Assembly: GCF_024436055.1 (NCBI RefSeq)
Contig: NZ_JANFNH010000010.1
Coordinates: 1 to 64,000 of the forward strand
Origin: Streptantibioticus rubrisoli
GTDB taxonomy: Bacteria; Actinomycetota; Actinomycetes; Streptomycetales; Streptomycetaceae
DNA: 64,000 bases
Direction of reading: 5' to 3'
Shown here: positions 45,687 through 54,642 of the stretch, in pieces
Numbering within the stretch: the first letter of the stretch is position 1
Layout: the number at the start of each line of letters is the position of its first letter
Notes under the pieces: generated by a model
What the model saw: only the letters and a program-made list of their open reading frames with translations
The model's database searches: none
What the model was told of the DNA's origin: nothing
Program-made: the position numbers and the translations under genes

Positions 45687-47138
45687 TCACGTGCCTTCGA
45701 TGGGGAGGTGCAGGACCACCCGGGTGCCGCCCTCCTTGCCGGGGAGCATGTCGAAGGTGCCGTTCAACTCCCCCACCACCAGCGTGCGGACGATCTGCAG
45801 GCCCAGGTTGCCCGCGCGTTGCGGGTCGAAGCCTTCGGGCAGGCCGCGGCCGTCGTCCTCGACGGTGATCAGCAGGCGCCCGGGGCCGCGCTGCGCGGCG
45901 ACCTCCACCGTGCCGCGCTGGCCAGGACCGAAGCCGTGCTCAAGTGCGTTCTGCAACAGCTCGGTCAGCACCATCGACAGCGGGGTAGCGATCTCCGCGG
46001 TGAGGATGCCGAAGCGGCCGGTACGGGCCGCGGCGACCCGGCCGGGCGAGAGTTCCGCGACCATCGCCATCACCCGGTCCGCGATGTCGTCGAACTGCAC
46101 CCGCTCGTCGAGGTTCTGCGACAACGTCTCGTGCACGATGGCGATGGAGCCGACCCGCCGTACCGCCTCCTCCAACGCACCGCGCGCCTTGGGCGAGTCC
46201 ATCCGGCGGGCCTGTAGCCGCAACAGGGCGGCCACCGTCTGCAGGTTGTTCTTGACCCGGTGGTGGATCTCCCGGATGGTGGCGTCCTTGGTCATCAACT
46301 CCCGCTCGCGGCGGCGCAGTTCGGTGACATCGCGGAGCAGAACCAGTGAACCGATGCGCGTCCCCTTGGGTTTGAGCGGGATCGCGCGCAGCTGGATGAT
46401 CGCCTCGTTGCCCTCGACCTCGGTCTCCCGGGGCGCCCAGCCGCTGGCCAGCTTGACCAGCGCCTCGTCCACCGGGCCGCGCGAAGGGGCCAGGTCGGCG
46501 GTGGTCTGGCCGAGGTGGAGCCCCACCAGGTCGGTGGCGAGGCCCAGCCGGTGGTACGCGGAGAGCGCGTTGGGGCTGGCGTACTGCACCACCCCGTCCG
46601 CGTCCAGCCGGATCAGCCCGTCCCCGGCACGCGGCGAGGCGTCCATGTCGACCTGCTCCGCGGGGAACGGGAAGGAGCCCGCGGCGATCATCTGCGCCAG
46701 GTCCGACGCGCTCTGCAGATAGGTCAGTTCCAGACGGCTGGGCGTCCGGACGGTGAGCAGGTTGGTGTTGCGGGCGATGACCCCGAGGACCCGGCCGGCG
46801 CGCCGTACCGGGATGGACTCCACCCGGACCGGCACCTCCTCGCGCCACTCCGGATCGCCCTCCCGTACGATCCGGCCCTCGTCGAGCGCGGCGTCCAGCA
46901 TCGGCCTGCGCCCGCGCGGCACCAGGTGGCCCACCATGTCGTTCTGGTAGGAGGTCGGCCCGGTGTTGGGCCGCATCTGCGCCACGGAGACGTAGCGCGT
47001 CCCGTCCTTGGTCGGCACCCACAGCACCAGGTCGGCGAAGGAGAGGTCGGAGAGCAGTTGCCACTCGGACACCAGCAGGTGCAACCACTCGAGGTCTTCC
47101 GCCTCCAGGGCGGTGTGCTGGCGTACGAGGTCGTTCAT
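45687..47138 (-). CDS. PdtaS-like cytosolic sensor histidine kinase
   Basis: A 483-residue kinase resembling M. tuberculosis PdtaS. Residues ~1-150 are GAF-like (EWQLLSDLSFADLVLWV, VAQMRPNTGPT); residues ~170-280 are PAS-like (GDGLIRLDADGVVQYASPNALSAYHR). The HisKA_2-type H box is REIHHRVKNNLQTVAALLRLQ, and the HATPase region has LTELLQNALEHGF and GNLGLQIV. No transmembrane segment is present. The partner would be a PdtaR-like RNA-binding (ANTAR) regulator, not in this window. An ATG at MNDLVRQ or a GTG three codons earlier is the start. A DasR-like site lies ~80 bases upstream. Confidence 0.92.
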   Translation of the reverse strand: MNDLVRQHTALEAEDLEWLHLLVSEWQLLSDLSFADLVLWVPTKDGTRYVSVAQMRPNTGPTSYQNDMVGHLVPRGRRPMLDAALDEGRIVREGDPEWREEVPVRVESIPVRRAGRVLGVIARNTNLLTVRTPSRLELTYLQSASDLAQMIAAGSFPFPAEQVDMDASPRAGDGLIRLDADGVVQYASPNALSAYHRLGLATDLVGLHLGQTTADLAPSRGPVDEALVKLASGWAPRETEVEGNEAIIQLRAIPLKPKGTRIGSLVLLRDVTELRRRERELMTKDATIREIHHRVKNNLQTVAALLRLQARRMDSPKARGALEEAVRRVGSIAIVHETLSQNLDERVQFDDIADRVMAMVAELSPGRVAAARTGRFGILTAEIATPLSMVLTELLQNALEHGFGPGQRGTVEVAAQRGPGRLLITVEDDGRGLPEGFDPQRAGNLGLQIVRTLVVGELNGTFDMLPGKEGGTRVVLHLPIEGT

Positions 47139-47219
47139 GGAGGGCACGCTGTGGAGGGTACCCCCGGGACTTCACGGGAAGTTCATCTGGCTTCTGGCCC
47201 GTGCCTATAGACACACAGT

Positions 47220-47235
47220 AGTGGTCTAGTCCACA
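47220..47235. promoter_or_regulatory. dre-like (DasR-responsive) element upstream of the PdtaS-like gene
   Basis: AGTGGTCTAGTCCACA matches 14 of 16 positions of the dre consensus A(G/C)TGGTCTAGACCA(G/C)T. It lies ~80 bases before the kinase start on the minus strand. A 10-bp hairpin, TCCGTCCTCC-N7-GGAGGACGGA, follows at 47254-47280; the rest of the 47139-47462 gap shows no gene. Confidence 0.6.
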
Positions 47236-47462
47236 ATGGGCTGGCAAAAAGCTTCCGTCCTCCCCGCACAGGAGGACGGAGCGGGGTCCCGTACGGCGTT
47301 CTCTGCCCTGACTGCGCCTGGGGAATCCCACACAAGTCGGCACCACCGGCCGCGAGGACCGCACACCCCGCGACACCGGCGCCGACGGTAGCTCCGGGCT
47401 GCGGTGCCGGAAGGGCTGAGGGTCCCTTCCCGGCGCCGCGGCCCGCGGGTGTTTTCGACAGC

Positions 47463-47499
47463 CTGAGAGCCCCGCCCGTTCCACGGGCGGGGCTCTCAG
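47463..47499 (-). terminator. terminator of the SIS-domain gene
   Basis: A perfect 16-bp stem, CTGAGAGCCCCGCCCG and its complement around TTCCA, 3 bases beyond the stop codon of the minus-strand gene. Confidence 0.9.
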
Positions 47500-47502
47500 C
47501 GA

Positions 47503-48573
47503 TCAGCGAGTCTCCGTCACCTTGGCGAGAGCCCTTGGCGCGTCCGGGTCCTGGCCGCGGGCGATGGTGACCTCGTAGGCCAGCATCTGGAGCGGGATGA
47601 TCTCCAGGATCGGCTGGACCTCCTCGGCCACGCCGCTGGTGGGCAATACGAAACCGGCCGAGGCGGCGTCCACCTGGGCCTGGTTGCCGATCACCACCAG
47701 GTCGGCGCCGCGCCCGCGCAGCCGGTCGAGCACCGGCTGGAGCGCCTGGCCGCCCTTGCCCTCGGTCACGATGGCTATCACCGGCGAGACGTTGTCCACC
47801 ATGGCCAGCGGCCCGTGCAGCAGGTCCGCGCCGGAGAAGGAGAGCGCCGGGATGTAGCTGGTCTCCATCAGCTTCAGCGCGGCCTCCTTCGCGGTCGGGT
47901 AGCCGTAACCGCGCGAGGTGAGCACCAGCCGCTCGGCGAACCGGTAGCGCGCCGCCAACTGCTTGACCTCGGCCTGCCGGTCCAGGATCTGCTGGGCCAG
48001 CTCCGGCAGCACCTCGGCGGCGGAGCCGTCGCCGCCGCGCAGCCCCTCGACGAACAGGTACAGCGCCAGCAGCTCGGCGGTGTACGTCTTGGTCGCGGGC
48101 AGCGCCTTCTCCGGCCCGGCCAGTACGTCGATGTGGAACTCGGAGACCTCGGCGAGCGGCGAGTCGGCGTTGTTGGTCACCGCCAGGGTGATCGCACCGG
48201 CATCCCGGGCGGCCTGGGTGGAGGCGACCAGGTCGGGCGAGCCGCCGGACTGGCTGACCGTGATGACCAGCACGTCGGTCAGGTCCGGCTGGGCGCCGTA
48301 GGCCGTGGTGGTGGACATGGAGGTCAGGCCCGCGGGCTTGCCCAGCAGCACCTCGATCAGGTACTTCGCGTACAGCGCCGCGTTGTCGGAGGTGCCGCGA
48401 GCGGTGAGCAGCACGAAGCGGGGGTTGCGCGCGGCGATCTGCTCGGCGATCTTCCGGATCTTCGGGGCGCCCTCGTCAAGGATGCGGCGCAGCACCGCGG
48501 GCTGCTGGGCCATTTCGCCGGACATGATCCGGCCCGGCTGGGGGTCCTGCTGGGTCGGAGTCGGGGCGGACAT
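47503..48573 (-). CDS. double-SIS-domain sugar-phosphate isomerase/deaminase
   Basis: A 356-residue protein with two SIS domains, like the isomerase half of GlmS without the glutaminase half. SIS1 has LLTARGTSDNAALYAKYLIE and ITVSQSGGSPDL; SIS2 has LTSRGYGYPTAKEAALKLMETSYI and FSGADLLHGPLAMVD. It probably acts on GlcN-6-P (NagB-II/AgaS type deaminase) or GlcNAc-6-P (NagS-like dehydratase). It lies 44 bases after dasD, the position where S. coelicolor has nagB, so a role in chitobiose catabolism is expected. The ATG at MSAPTPT follows GGAGG. Confidence 0.85.
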   Translation of the reverse strand: MSAPTPTQQDPQPGRIMSGEMAQQPAVLRRILDEGAPKIRKIAEQIAARNPRFVLLTARGTSDNAALYAKYLIEVLLGKPAGLTSMSTTTAYGAQPDLTDVLVITVSQSGGSPDLVASTQAARDAGAITLAVTNNADSPLAEVSEFHIDVLAGPEKALPATKTYTAELLALYLFVEGLRGGDGSAAEVLPELAQQILDRQAEVKQLAARYRFAERLVLTSRGYGYPTAKEAALKLMETSYIPALSFSGADLLHGPLAMVDNVSPVIAIVTEGKGGQALQPVLDRLRGRGADLVVIGNQAQVDAASAGFVLPTSGVAEEVQPILEIIPLQMLAYEVTIARGQDPDAPRALAKVTETR

Positions 48574-48617
48574 GCGATGAGCCTCCAGGCTGCTTGGTTT
48601 TCGTGTTCGCGGCTGCG

Positions 48618-50147
48618 TCAGCGCCCAGCGCCGTTGCCGACGATGACCTCCGCGGCTGCTCGCCCGCACACGCGGGCCGCACCATGGGTCGCGATGTGCA
48701 GCGCGCCGGTCGGCGGGGCCTGCGGCACGCCCATCTCGACCACCACCGAGTCCGGCCGGGCGGCCACCAGGCATGCCAGCGCGTCGGCCATCCACCGGTG
48801 GCGGTGCACGTCACGAACCACGATGACGATCCTACGGTCCGCCGCTGAGTGCAGCACATTTGCCACCAACGCGGGCAGACCGTGCGCCGCCGCGTCGGAC
48901 TCGCGGTACGTACCGGTCTCGGTGCCCGGCAGCAGCCGCCGCAGCTCGGCCGCGACGCCCCACGGCGTCTCGTCACCGACCGCGATGTTGGCCACCGGGG
49001 TGAACGCCGCCGTGAACACCGCGCCTTCGGGCGCCCGGTAGGGGGCGAGCCGGGTCACCCGCAGCGCCCGCCGGGCGGCGACGAGCCCGATGCCGGGGTG
49101 CCGGTCGCCACGGTCCCGCACCGCGCCCGACCGCGTACCGACCCACTCCCCCAGCGCCCGTACCCGTGCCGCGGCGTCGGCGAGCCGTTCCTCGGGCAGT
49201 TCGCCGGAGCGCACCGCCCGTACCAGCGCGTCCCGCAGCCGCAGTACCGTCTCCTCGTCGGCGAGGTTGCCGCCCACGCAGATCGCGTCGGCGCCCGCGG
49301 CCAGCGCCAGTACCGTGCCGCGTTCGATGCCGTAGGTGGCGGTGATGGCGCGCATCTCCACCGCGTCGGTGGCGATGACCCCCTGGTAGCCGAGGCCGCC
49401 CTGGGATTCGGGCGCCCGCAGCAGTCCGGTGAGCGCGGCGGGGCTGAGCGTGGCGGGCAGCGCCCGGTCGACGGCCGGGAGCAGGATGTGCGCGCTCATC
49501 ACGGCCTTGGTCCCGGCGGCCAGCGCGGCCCGGAACGGCACCAGTTCACGGGCGTACAGCGTGTTCAGGTCGGCGTCGATGCGCGGCAGGTCGTGGTGCG
49601 AGTCGACGGCGGTGTCGCCGTGGCCGGGGAAGTGCTTGGTGCAGGCGGCCACCCCGGACTGCTGCAGTCCCTCGACGTAGGCGGCGGTGTGCCGGGCCAC
49701 CAGTTCGGGGTCGGCGCCGAAGGACCGTACCCCGATGACCGGGTTGTCGGGATTGGAGTTGACGTCGGCGGACGGTGCCCAGTTGAGGTTGACACCACAC
49801 TCCCTCAGCCGGTGTCCCAGCTCCCGGGCGACGGCACGGGTCAGCTCCGGGTCGTCCACCGCGCCCAGGGCGTGGTTGCCGGGGAAGGAGGAGCCGGTGC
49901 GGGATTCCAGCCGGGTGACGTCGCCGCCCTCCTCGTCGGCGGCGACGATCAGCTGCGGGGAGCGGGCCGTCAACCGGGCGGTGAGCGTGGCGAGTTGCTC
50001 CGGTGACTCGATGTTCCGGGCGAACAGCGCGACCGAGCCGAGCCCCTCGTCCAGCCGCCGCAGCAGCCAGTCCGGGGCGGTGGTGCCGGTGAAACCGGGC
50101 TGGAGCACGCCGAGCGCGTCACGCGTCACGGTGTCCGTTGTCAGCAT
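48618..50147 (-). CDS. dasD: DasD, GH3 beta-N-acetylhexosaminidase
   Basis: A 509-residue family 3 glycoside hydrolase expected to split imported chitobiose into GlcNAc. The nucleophile Asp is in GVIATDAVEM and the NagZ-type loop is KHFPGHGDTAVDSHHDLP, with the His-Asp dyad. No signal peptide is present, so it acts in the cytoplasm after uptake by DasABC. A C-terminal ~170-residue extension contains DSVVVEMGVPQAPPTGAL. The ATG at MLTTDTV has GAAGGG 6 bases ahead; an ATG two codons earlier overlaps the dasC stop (ATGA). Confidence 0.93.
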   Translation of the reverse strand: MLTTDTVTRDALGVLQPGFTGTTAPDWLLRRLDEGLGSVALFARNIESPEQLATLTARLTARSPQLIVAADEEGGDVTRLESRTGSSFPGNHALGAVDDPELTRAVARELGHRLRECGVNLNWAPSADVNSNPDNPVIGVRSFGADPELVARHTAAYVEGLQQSGVAACTKHFPGHGDTAVDSHHDLPRIDADLNTLYARELVPFRAALAAGTKAVMSAHILLPAVDRALPATLSPAALTGLLRAPESQGGLGYQGVIATDAVEMRAITATYGIERGTVLALAAGADAICVGGNLADEETVLRLRDALVRAVRSGELPEERLADAAARVRALGEWVGTRSGAVRDRGDRHPGIGLVAARRALRVTRLAPYRAPEGAVFTAAFTPVANIAVGDETPWGVAAELRRLLPGTETGTYRESDAAAHGLPALVANVLHSAADRRIVIVVRDVHRHRWMADALACLVAARPDSVVVEMGVPQAPPTGALHIATHGAARVCGRAAAEVIVGNGAGR

Positions 50148-50149
50148 GG

Positions 50150-50977
50150 TCATCCCTTCACCGCCCCTGCGGTCAGTCCGCCGACGGCCTTGCGCTGGAG
50201 GATCAGGAACACGATCACCACGGGGACGGTGAAAAGGGTGGAGGCGGCCATCGTGGCGCCCCAGTCGTCACCGAAGTTGGTCTGGAACTGGGTGAGCCAC
50301 AGCGGCAGGGTCTGACCGCTCTGCTTGTTGAGGATGAGCACCAGCGGGAACTCGTTCCACGCGGTGATGAAGCCGAACAGCGAGGTGGCCATCAGCCCGG
50401 GGGCGAGCAGCGGGAAGACCACGCGGCCGAACGCCTGGACGCGGGTGCAGCCGTCGACCAGGGCCGACTCCTCCAACTCCTTGGGCACCGCGGCGATGAA
50501 GCCGCGCAGCGTCCAGATGGTGAAGGGCAGCACCATCATCATGTAGAAGAGGGTCAGCGGAAGCAGGCTGTTGAGCTGGTCCTGGTCGCGGACGATCATG
50601 TAGACGGAGATCGTCATGACCTCCCAGGGCGCCATCTGCGCCACCATCACCACCAGCACGAACGCCTTGCGCCCCCGGAACCGCATGCGGGCGAGCGCGA
50701 ACGACGCCAGCAGCGCGATCGCCAGGGAGAGCAGCACCGCGCCGAGCGTGACGGTGAAGCTGTTGCGCACCAGGGTCCAAAAGCCGCTGGCGTGCACCGC
50801 CTTGTCGAAGTGGGCGAGGGTGCCGTGGAGCGGGACGAAGTCCGGGGTCCTGCTGATGATGTCGATGTCCGGTTTGAAGGCCGTGGTCGCCATCCAGTAG
50901 ACGGGGAAGACGAAGAACACGAACAGCAGGACGGCGACGGCGTTGGGCCACACGCGTCCCAGGAGCGAGCGCCTCAC
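50150..50977 (-). CDS. dasC: DasC, chitobiose ABC transporter permease
   Basis: A 275-residue inner-membrane permease with six transmembrane helices and the EAA-like loop (ELEESALVDGCTRVQAFGRVVFPLLAPG). It partners DasB for import of chitobiose. The GTG start overlaps the dasB stop (GTGA) and has AGGAGGAC just ahead, so translation is coupled. Long N-terminal frame extensions on this strand lie inside dasB. Confidence 0.95.
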   Translation of the reverse strand: MRRSLLGRVWPNAVAVLLFVFFVFPVYWMATTAFKPDIDIISRTPDFVPLHGTLAHFDKAVHASGFWTLVRNSFTVTLGAVLLSLAIALLASFALARMRFRGRKAFVLVVMVAQMAPWEVMTISVYMIVRDQDQLNSLLPLTLFYMMMVLPFTIWTLRGFIAAVPKELEESALVDGCTRVQAFGRVVFPLLAPGLMATSLFGFITAWNEFPLVLILNKQSGQTLPLWLTQFQTNFGDDWGATMAASTLFTVPVVIVFLILQRKAVGGLTAGAVKG

Positions 50978-51960
50978 AGGTCGTCCTCCTGCTTCAGAAT
51001 GATCCGGAAGTAATAGGACATCAGCGCCAGCAGGATCAGGATGGTGAGAGTGGAGATCGCCGCGCCCACGCCGTAGTGCTGGTTGCCGACCCCTTCGATG
51101 AAGGCGTAGACCGGCAGGGTCTCGGTGGAGCCCGCGGGTCCGCCCGCGTTGAGCGCGTAGACCTGGGTGAAGGCCTTGAAGACCCAGATGATCTCCAGGA
51201 AGGTCGTGCTCAGGAAGAACGGCCGCAGGATCGGGAAGGTCACCGAGCGGAAGGTGCGCCAGGCCGTCGCCCCGTCCATCCGGGCCGCCTCGAACAGCTC
51301 CGCGGAGATCGTGGTCAACCCGGCGTAGAGGTTGAGCGCGACGAACGGAACGGACTGCCAGACGATCATCACGGTGATGACGGAGAAGGTGGAGAACTGC
51401 CCACCGAACCAGTTGTACCCGGCCATCGCGTGCCAACCGAGCTTGGCCAGGCCCCAGTTGACGACTCCGTACTGCGAGTCGAACAGCCACTGGTAGACCG
51501 TCGTCCCGGCGACGAAGGGCATCGCCCAGGCGAGGATCAGCCCCAGTGACAGCAGCAGCCGCATCCGCTTGCCCAGCCGGTTCAGCAGCAGACCGACCAG
51601 TGTGCCGCCCGCCATGATCAGCGCCACGTTGGCGGCGGTGAACAGCACCGAGCGGAAGGCGGTGTGCCAGAAGGCCGAACTGGTCAGCTGGTCGGTGTAG
51701 TTGCCGAACCCGGTCCACTCGGTGGTGTGTTGGATCAGCTGGAAGGCGTTGAGGTTCTGGAACGAGATGAGCAGGTTGCGCAGCAGCGGATAGGCCAGCA
51801 GGGCGGCGGTCGCCAGCAGTGCCGGGAGGATCAGCAGGTACGGGGCGCCGCGCGCGGCCAGCCCGCCCGCGGTCCGCCCGCGGTCCGCGGGCGGTGGCGG
51901 GGTCGGCGGTGTGCTCCCGCTGGGGGGACGTGTTCGCGTCCCGGTCGACTGCGCACCCAT
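50974..51960 (-). CDS. dasB: DasB, chitobiose ABC transporter permease
   Basis: A 328-residue permease of the sugar ABC family. After a Pro/Thr-rich N-terminus come six helices, with the EAA loop AELFEAARMDGATAWRTFRSVTFPIL contacting the ATPase. No ATPase is encoded in the operon; in Streptomyces the shared MsiK protein supplies this function. The ATG at MGAQSTG has GGGGAGGA about 11 bases upstream. Confidence 0.95.
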   Translation of the reverse strand: MGAQSTGTRTRPPSGSTPPTPPPPADRGRTAGGLAARGAPYLLILPALLATAALLAYPLLRNLLISFQNLNAFQLIQHTTEWTGFGNYTDQLTSSAFWHTAFRSVLFTAANVALIMAGGTLVGLLLNRLGKRMRLLLSLGLILAWAMPFVAGTTVYQWLFDSQYGVVNWGLAKLGWHAMAGYNWFGGQFSTFSVITVMIVWQSVPFVALNLYAGLTTISAELFEAARMDGATAWRTFRSVTFPILRPFFLSTTFLEIIWVFKAFTQVYALNAGGPAGSTETLPVYAFIEGVGNQHYGVGAAISTLTILILLALMSYYFRIILKQEDDL

Positions 51961-52042
51961 GCTGTGGTGTTCCTCCCCGCTGCTGCCCTGGCGCCCTGGG
52001 GTACGGACGGGGCCGCCGGTGCGGCGGCCCCGCGCGTACCGC

Positions 52043-53329
52043 TTACTGCTTCTGGCTGAGCCGCTTGTTGATCTCGGCGTCGGCCTGCTTGGCGGCGGCC
52101 GAGGGGTCCTGGCCCTGGAGCACACCGGTCATGAAGATGGTGGAGATCGGGTTGGGCTTGTTCTCCACGTTCCCCCAGGCGGGGATCAGCGGGGTGGTGC
52201 CGCCGTTCGCCGCGGCGGTGGAGGCGGCGGTGGCGAACGGGTTGCCGGCCAGGTTGGAGTCGAGCGAGGTCTTGTTGGGGATCACTCCGCCCTCCTTGGC
52301 CAGTTCGCCCTCGAACTGGTCGGACAGCGCCAGCTTCAGGAAGTCCTTGGCCAGCTCCGGGTTCTTGCTGGCCTGTGAGACGGCCAGGTTGGAGCCGCCG
52401 AGGAAGACCCTGGCGGGCTTGTCGGCGGTCCTGCCCGGGATCGGGAAGTAGCCGATCTCGTCCTTCAGCTGCGGGTTCTTGGCGATCGCGCCAGCCGCCT
52501 CCCAGCCGAAGCCGATGAACGCCCCGACGTCGCCCTTGGCGAACACGTCGGACTGCTGCGGGGTCGCCTCGTCCTTGTCCTTGGGCGCGGTGCCGTAGGA
52601 GTTGAGCTTCTTGTAGAGGTTGACGGCCGCGGCGGCTTGTGGCGAGTCGAGGTTGGAGACATAGGAGTCGCCGTTCTTCCTCACCAGGTCCGCGCCCGCG
52701 TCCAGCAGGAACCCGTCGAAGGAGTACCAGTCCTGGCCCGGTGCGTAGAGGGCGTCCTGGGTGCCCTTGGCCTTGATGGCGTCGAGATCCTTGAAGAGGT
52801 CGTCCTGGGTCCTGGGGGTGTCCTTGATCCCGGCGTCGGCCCAGATCTTCTTGTTGTAGACGACGACCCGGTTGGAGAAGTACCAGGGGGCGGCGAACTG
52901 CTTGCCCTGGTAGACGGCGGAGGCGTTCATCGCCGGGGTCCAGTCGTTGCCGCCGAGGGCCGCCTTGTCGCCGGTGAGGTCCATCAGGCCGCCGGTGGCC
53001 GCGTAGTACGGGGTCTGGGTGTTGCCGACCTCGACGACGTCCGGCGGGGTGTCCTCGGACAGGGCGGTGGTCAGCTTCTGCTGGATGCCGTTCCACTGCT
53101 GGACCTGAACGCTGAGCTTGGCGCCGGGGTATTTCTTCTCGAAGGCGGCCGTGATGTCCTTGGTCCAACCGGGCGGGTTGGAGCCGCTCATCAACCAGAC
53201 GGTGAGGGTCTTGCCCTTGAAGTCCCCCGGACCCGACGCCTTGTCACTCTTACCGGAACCGCACGCGGCGACCGACACGGCCATGACCGTGGCACCCAAT
53301 ACGGCTATCGCCGCCCTGCGCTTGCGCAT
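52043..53329 (-). CDS. dasA: DasA, chitobiose-binding lipoprotein
   Basis: A 428-residue extracellular sugar-binding protein (SBP_bac family). The lipoprotein signal ends in VSVAAC, with Cys as the lipid-anchored residue. Its mature domain binds (GlcNAc)2-type ligands and delivers them to DasBC. The ATG follows CAGGAGGG by 7 bases; a GTG one codon earlier is less likely. Two DasR-like operators lie upstream, so it should be repressed unless GlcN-6-P or similar ligands are present. Confidence 0.96.
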   Translation of the reverse strand: MRKRRAAIAVLGATVMAVSVAACGSGKSDKASGPGDFKGKTLTVWLMSGSNPPGWTKDITAAFEKKYPGAKLSVQVQQWNGIQQKLTTALSEDTPPDVVEVGNTQTPYYAATGGLMDLTGDKAALGGNDWTPAMNASAVYQGKQFAAPWYFSNRVVVYNKKIWADAGIKDTPRTQDDLFKDLDAIKAKGTQDALYAPGQDWYSFDGFLLDAGADLVRKNGDSYVSNLDSPQAAAAVNLYKKLNSYGTAPKDKDEATPQQSDVFAKGDVGAFIGFGWEAAGAIAKNPQLKDEIGYFPIPGRTADKPARVFLGGSNLAVSQASKNPELAKDFLKLALSDQFEGELAKEGGVIPNKTSLDSNLAGNPFATAASTAAANGGTTPLIPAWGNVENKPNPISTIFMTGVLQGQDPSAAAKQADAEINKRLSQKQ

Positions 53330-53373
53330 CACGCCACCCTCCTGAAGGTGCCAGAGACTCGCCCCTGGTCTTT

Positions 53374-53389
53374 AATGGTTTAGACCAGT
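53374..53389. promoter_or_regulatory. dre site 1 upstream of dasA
   Basis: AATGGTTTAGACCAGT matches 14 of 16 positions of the DasR site, 45 bases before the dasA start. Confidence 0.85.
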
Positions 53390-53398
53390 ACCGGGGAG

Positions 53399-53414
53399 CT
53401 TGGCCTAGACCTTT
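53399..53414. promoter_or_regulatory. dre site 2 (weaker) upstream of dasA
   Basis: CTTGGCCTAGACCTTT matches about 11 of 16 positions, centred 25 bases from site 1. Confidence 0.55.
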
Positions 53415-53549
53415 AGGGGTGTCAAGGGTGTATAAGAGCGGCTGTCGAGTCCGTTACCGGACCGACACCTGACCTACGACGTCCGCTTACCGCTACGTGC
53501 ACGGCGCACGCCGTGCCACGATGTGAGCCGCTATTGGACGGAGGAGCCG

Positions 53550-54377
53550 GTGACGGCAGCCGAGAAGGAGTCGGGAGCACAGCGCATGAAGACCGACGGG
53601 GACGCCGCGGCGACCGCCACGGATGCGTCTCAGACGCCGGAGAACGCGGCGGCGTCCGGTACACGCACGGCGCGCGTGCCGAAGTACTACCGCCTCAAGC
53701 GGCACTTGCTCGACCTCACCCAGACCATGCCGCCCGGCACCCCCGTACCGCCGGAGCGCACACTGGCCGCGGAGTTCGACACCTCACGCACCACGGTCCG
53801 CCAGGCGCTCCAGGAACTCGTCGTCGAAGGCCGTCTGGAGCGCATCCAGGGCAAGGGCACGTTCGTCGCCAAGCCCAAGGTCGCCCAGGTGCTGCAACTC
53901 ACCTCGTACACCGAGGACATGCGGGCGCAGGGGCTGGAGCCCGCCTCCCAACTGCTGGACATCGGCTATGTGGCGGCCGACGACCGGCTGGCCGGGCTGC
54001 TCGACATAAAGACGGGCGGCCGGGTGCTGCGCATCGAGCGGCTGCGGCTGGCCAACGGTGAGCCGATGGCGATCGAGACCACCCATCTGTCCGCCAAGCG
54101 CTTCCCGCAGCTCCGCCGCAACCTGGCCAAACACACCTCGCTCTACACGGCGTTGGCCGAGGTCTACGACGTGCGGCTGGCGGAGGCTGAGGAGACCATC
54201 GAGACCTCGTTGGCCACCCCGCGCGAGGCGGGTCTGCTCGGCACCGACGTCGGCCTGCCGATGCTGCTGCTCTCCCGGCACTCCATCGACACCGCCGGTG
54301 AACCGGTCGAATGGGTCCGCTCCGTCTACCGCGGCGACCGCTACAAGTTCGTAGCCCGCCTCCAACGCCCCAGCTGA
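53550..54377 (+). CDS. dasR: DasR, GntR/HutC-type global regulator
   Basis: A GntR-family repressor of aminosugar uptake, development and antibiotic genes, released by GlcN-6-P. The winged helix includes [45 protein letters not shown]; the C-terminal ~150 residues form the UTRA effector domain ([32 protein letters not shown]). The start is uncertain: the GTG at 53550 has GGAGGAG ahead; an ATG at 53586 has a GGGAG site and would give a length nearer the 254 residues known for DasR. Divergent from dasA. Confidence 0.95.
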   Translation: MTAAEKESGAQRMKTDGDAAATATDASQTPENAAASGTRTARVPKYYRLKRHLLDLTQTMPPGTPVPPERTLAAEFDTSRTTVRQALQELVVEGRLERIQGKGTFVAKPKVAQVLQLTSYTEDMRAQGLEPASQLLDIGYVAADDRLAGLLDIKTGGRVLRIERLRLANGEPMAIETTHLSAKRFPQLRRNLAKHTSLYTALAEVYDVRLAEAEETIETSLATPREAGLLGTDVGLPMLLLSRHSIDTAGEPVEWVRSVYRGDRYKFVARLQRPS

Positions 54378-54378
54378 C

Positions 54379-54434
54379 GCCTGGGGCAGGGATCGTTCGG
54401 GGCAAGCCCCCAACCCGCCCTGCCCCGGCAGGCG
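54379..54434 (+). terminator. hairpin downstream of dasR
   Basis: An imperfect 11-bp stem (CTGGGGCAGGG with CCCTGCCCCGG) follows the dasR stop. GGGGCGCAGCCCC repeats occur twice further on, at about 54468-54510. Confidence 0.5.
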
Positions 54435-54557
54435 ACCCCAGAGCCACAACCCCAAAGCGGGGTCCAGGGGCGCAGCCCCGGCACAGCGGGAGGCCGGGGC
54501 GCAGCCCCGGAACGCACCCCTCACCCCGCGGCGGCGAGCCGTGGCTGACTCGATATG

Positions 54558-54596
54558 CGGCCGGGTAGTGACTACTACCCGGCCGTGGCCTAGATT
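54558..54596 (+). promoter_or_regulatory. 24-arm-base palindrome overlapping the transporter promoter
   Basis: CGGCCGGGTAGT and ACTACCCGGCCG flank GACT (54558-54585), a perfect 12-bp inverted repeat. Its centre supplies a -35-like GTGACT (54568-54573), 17 bases before a -10-like TAGATT (54591-54596). It should be an operator rather than only a terminator. Confidence 0.7.
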
Positions 54597-54642
54597 GCCT
54601 GCTCACTACCGGTAGACGCGTCGAAATCGGGGAGCCGCAGTC

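Noticed and set aside
54558..54585. Palindrome as a simple dasR terminator
   Set aside because: It overlaps a well-formed promoter, has no T run, and another hairpin lies nearer the dasR stop, so an operator role fits better.
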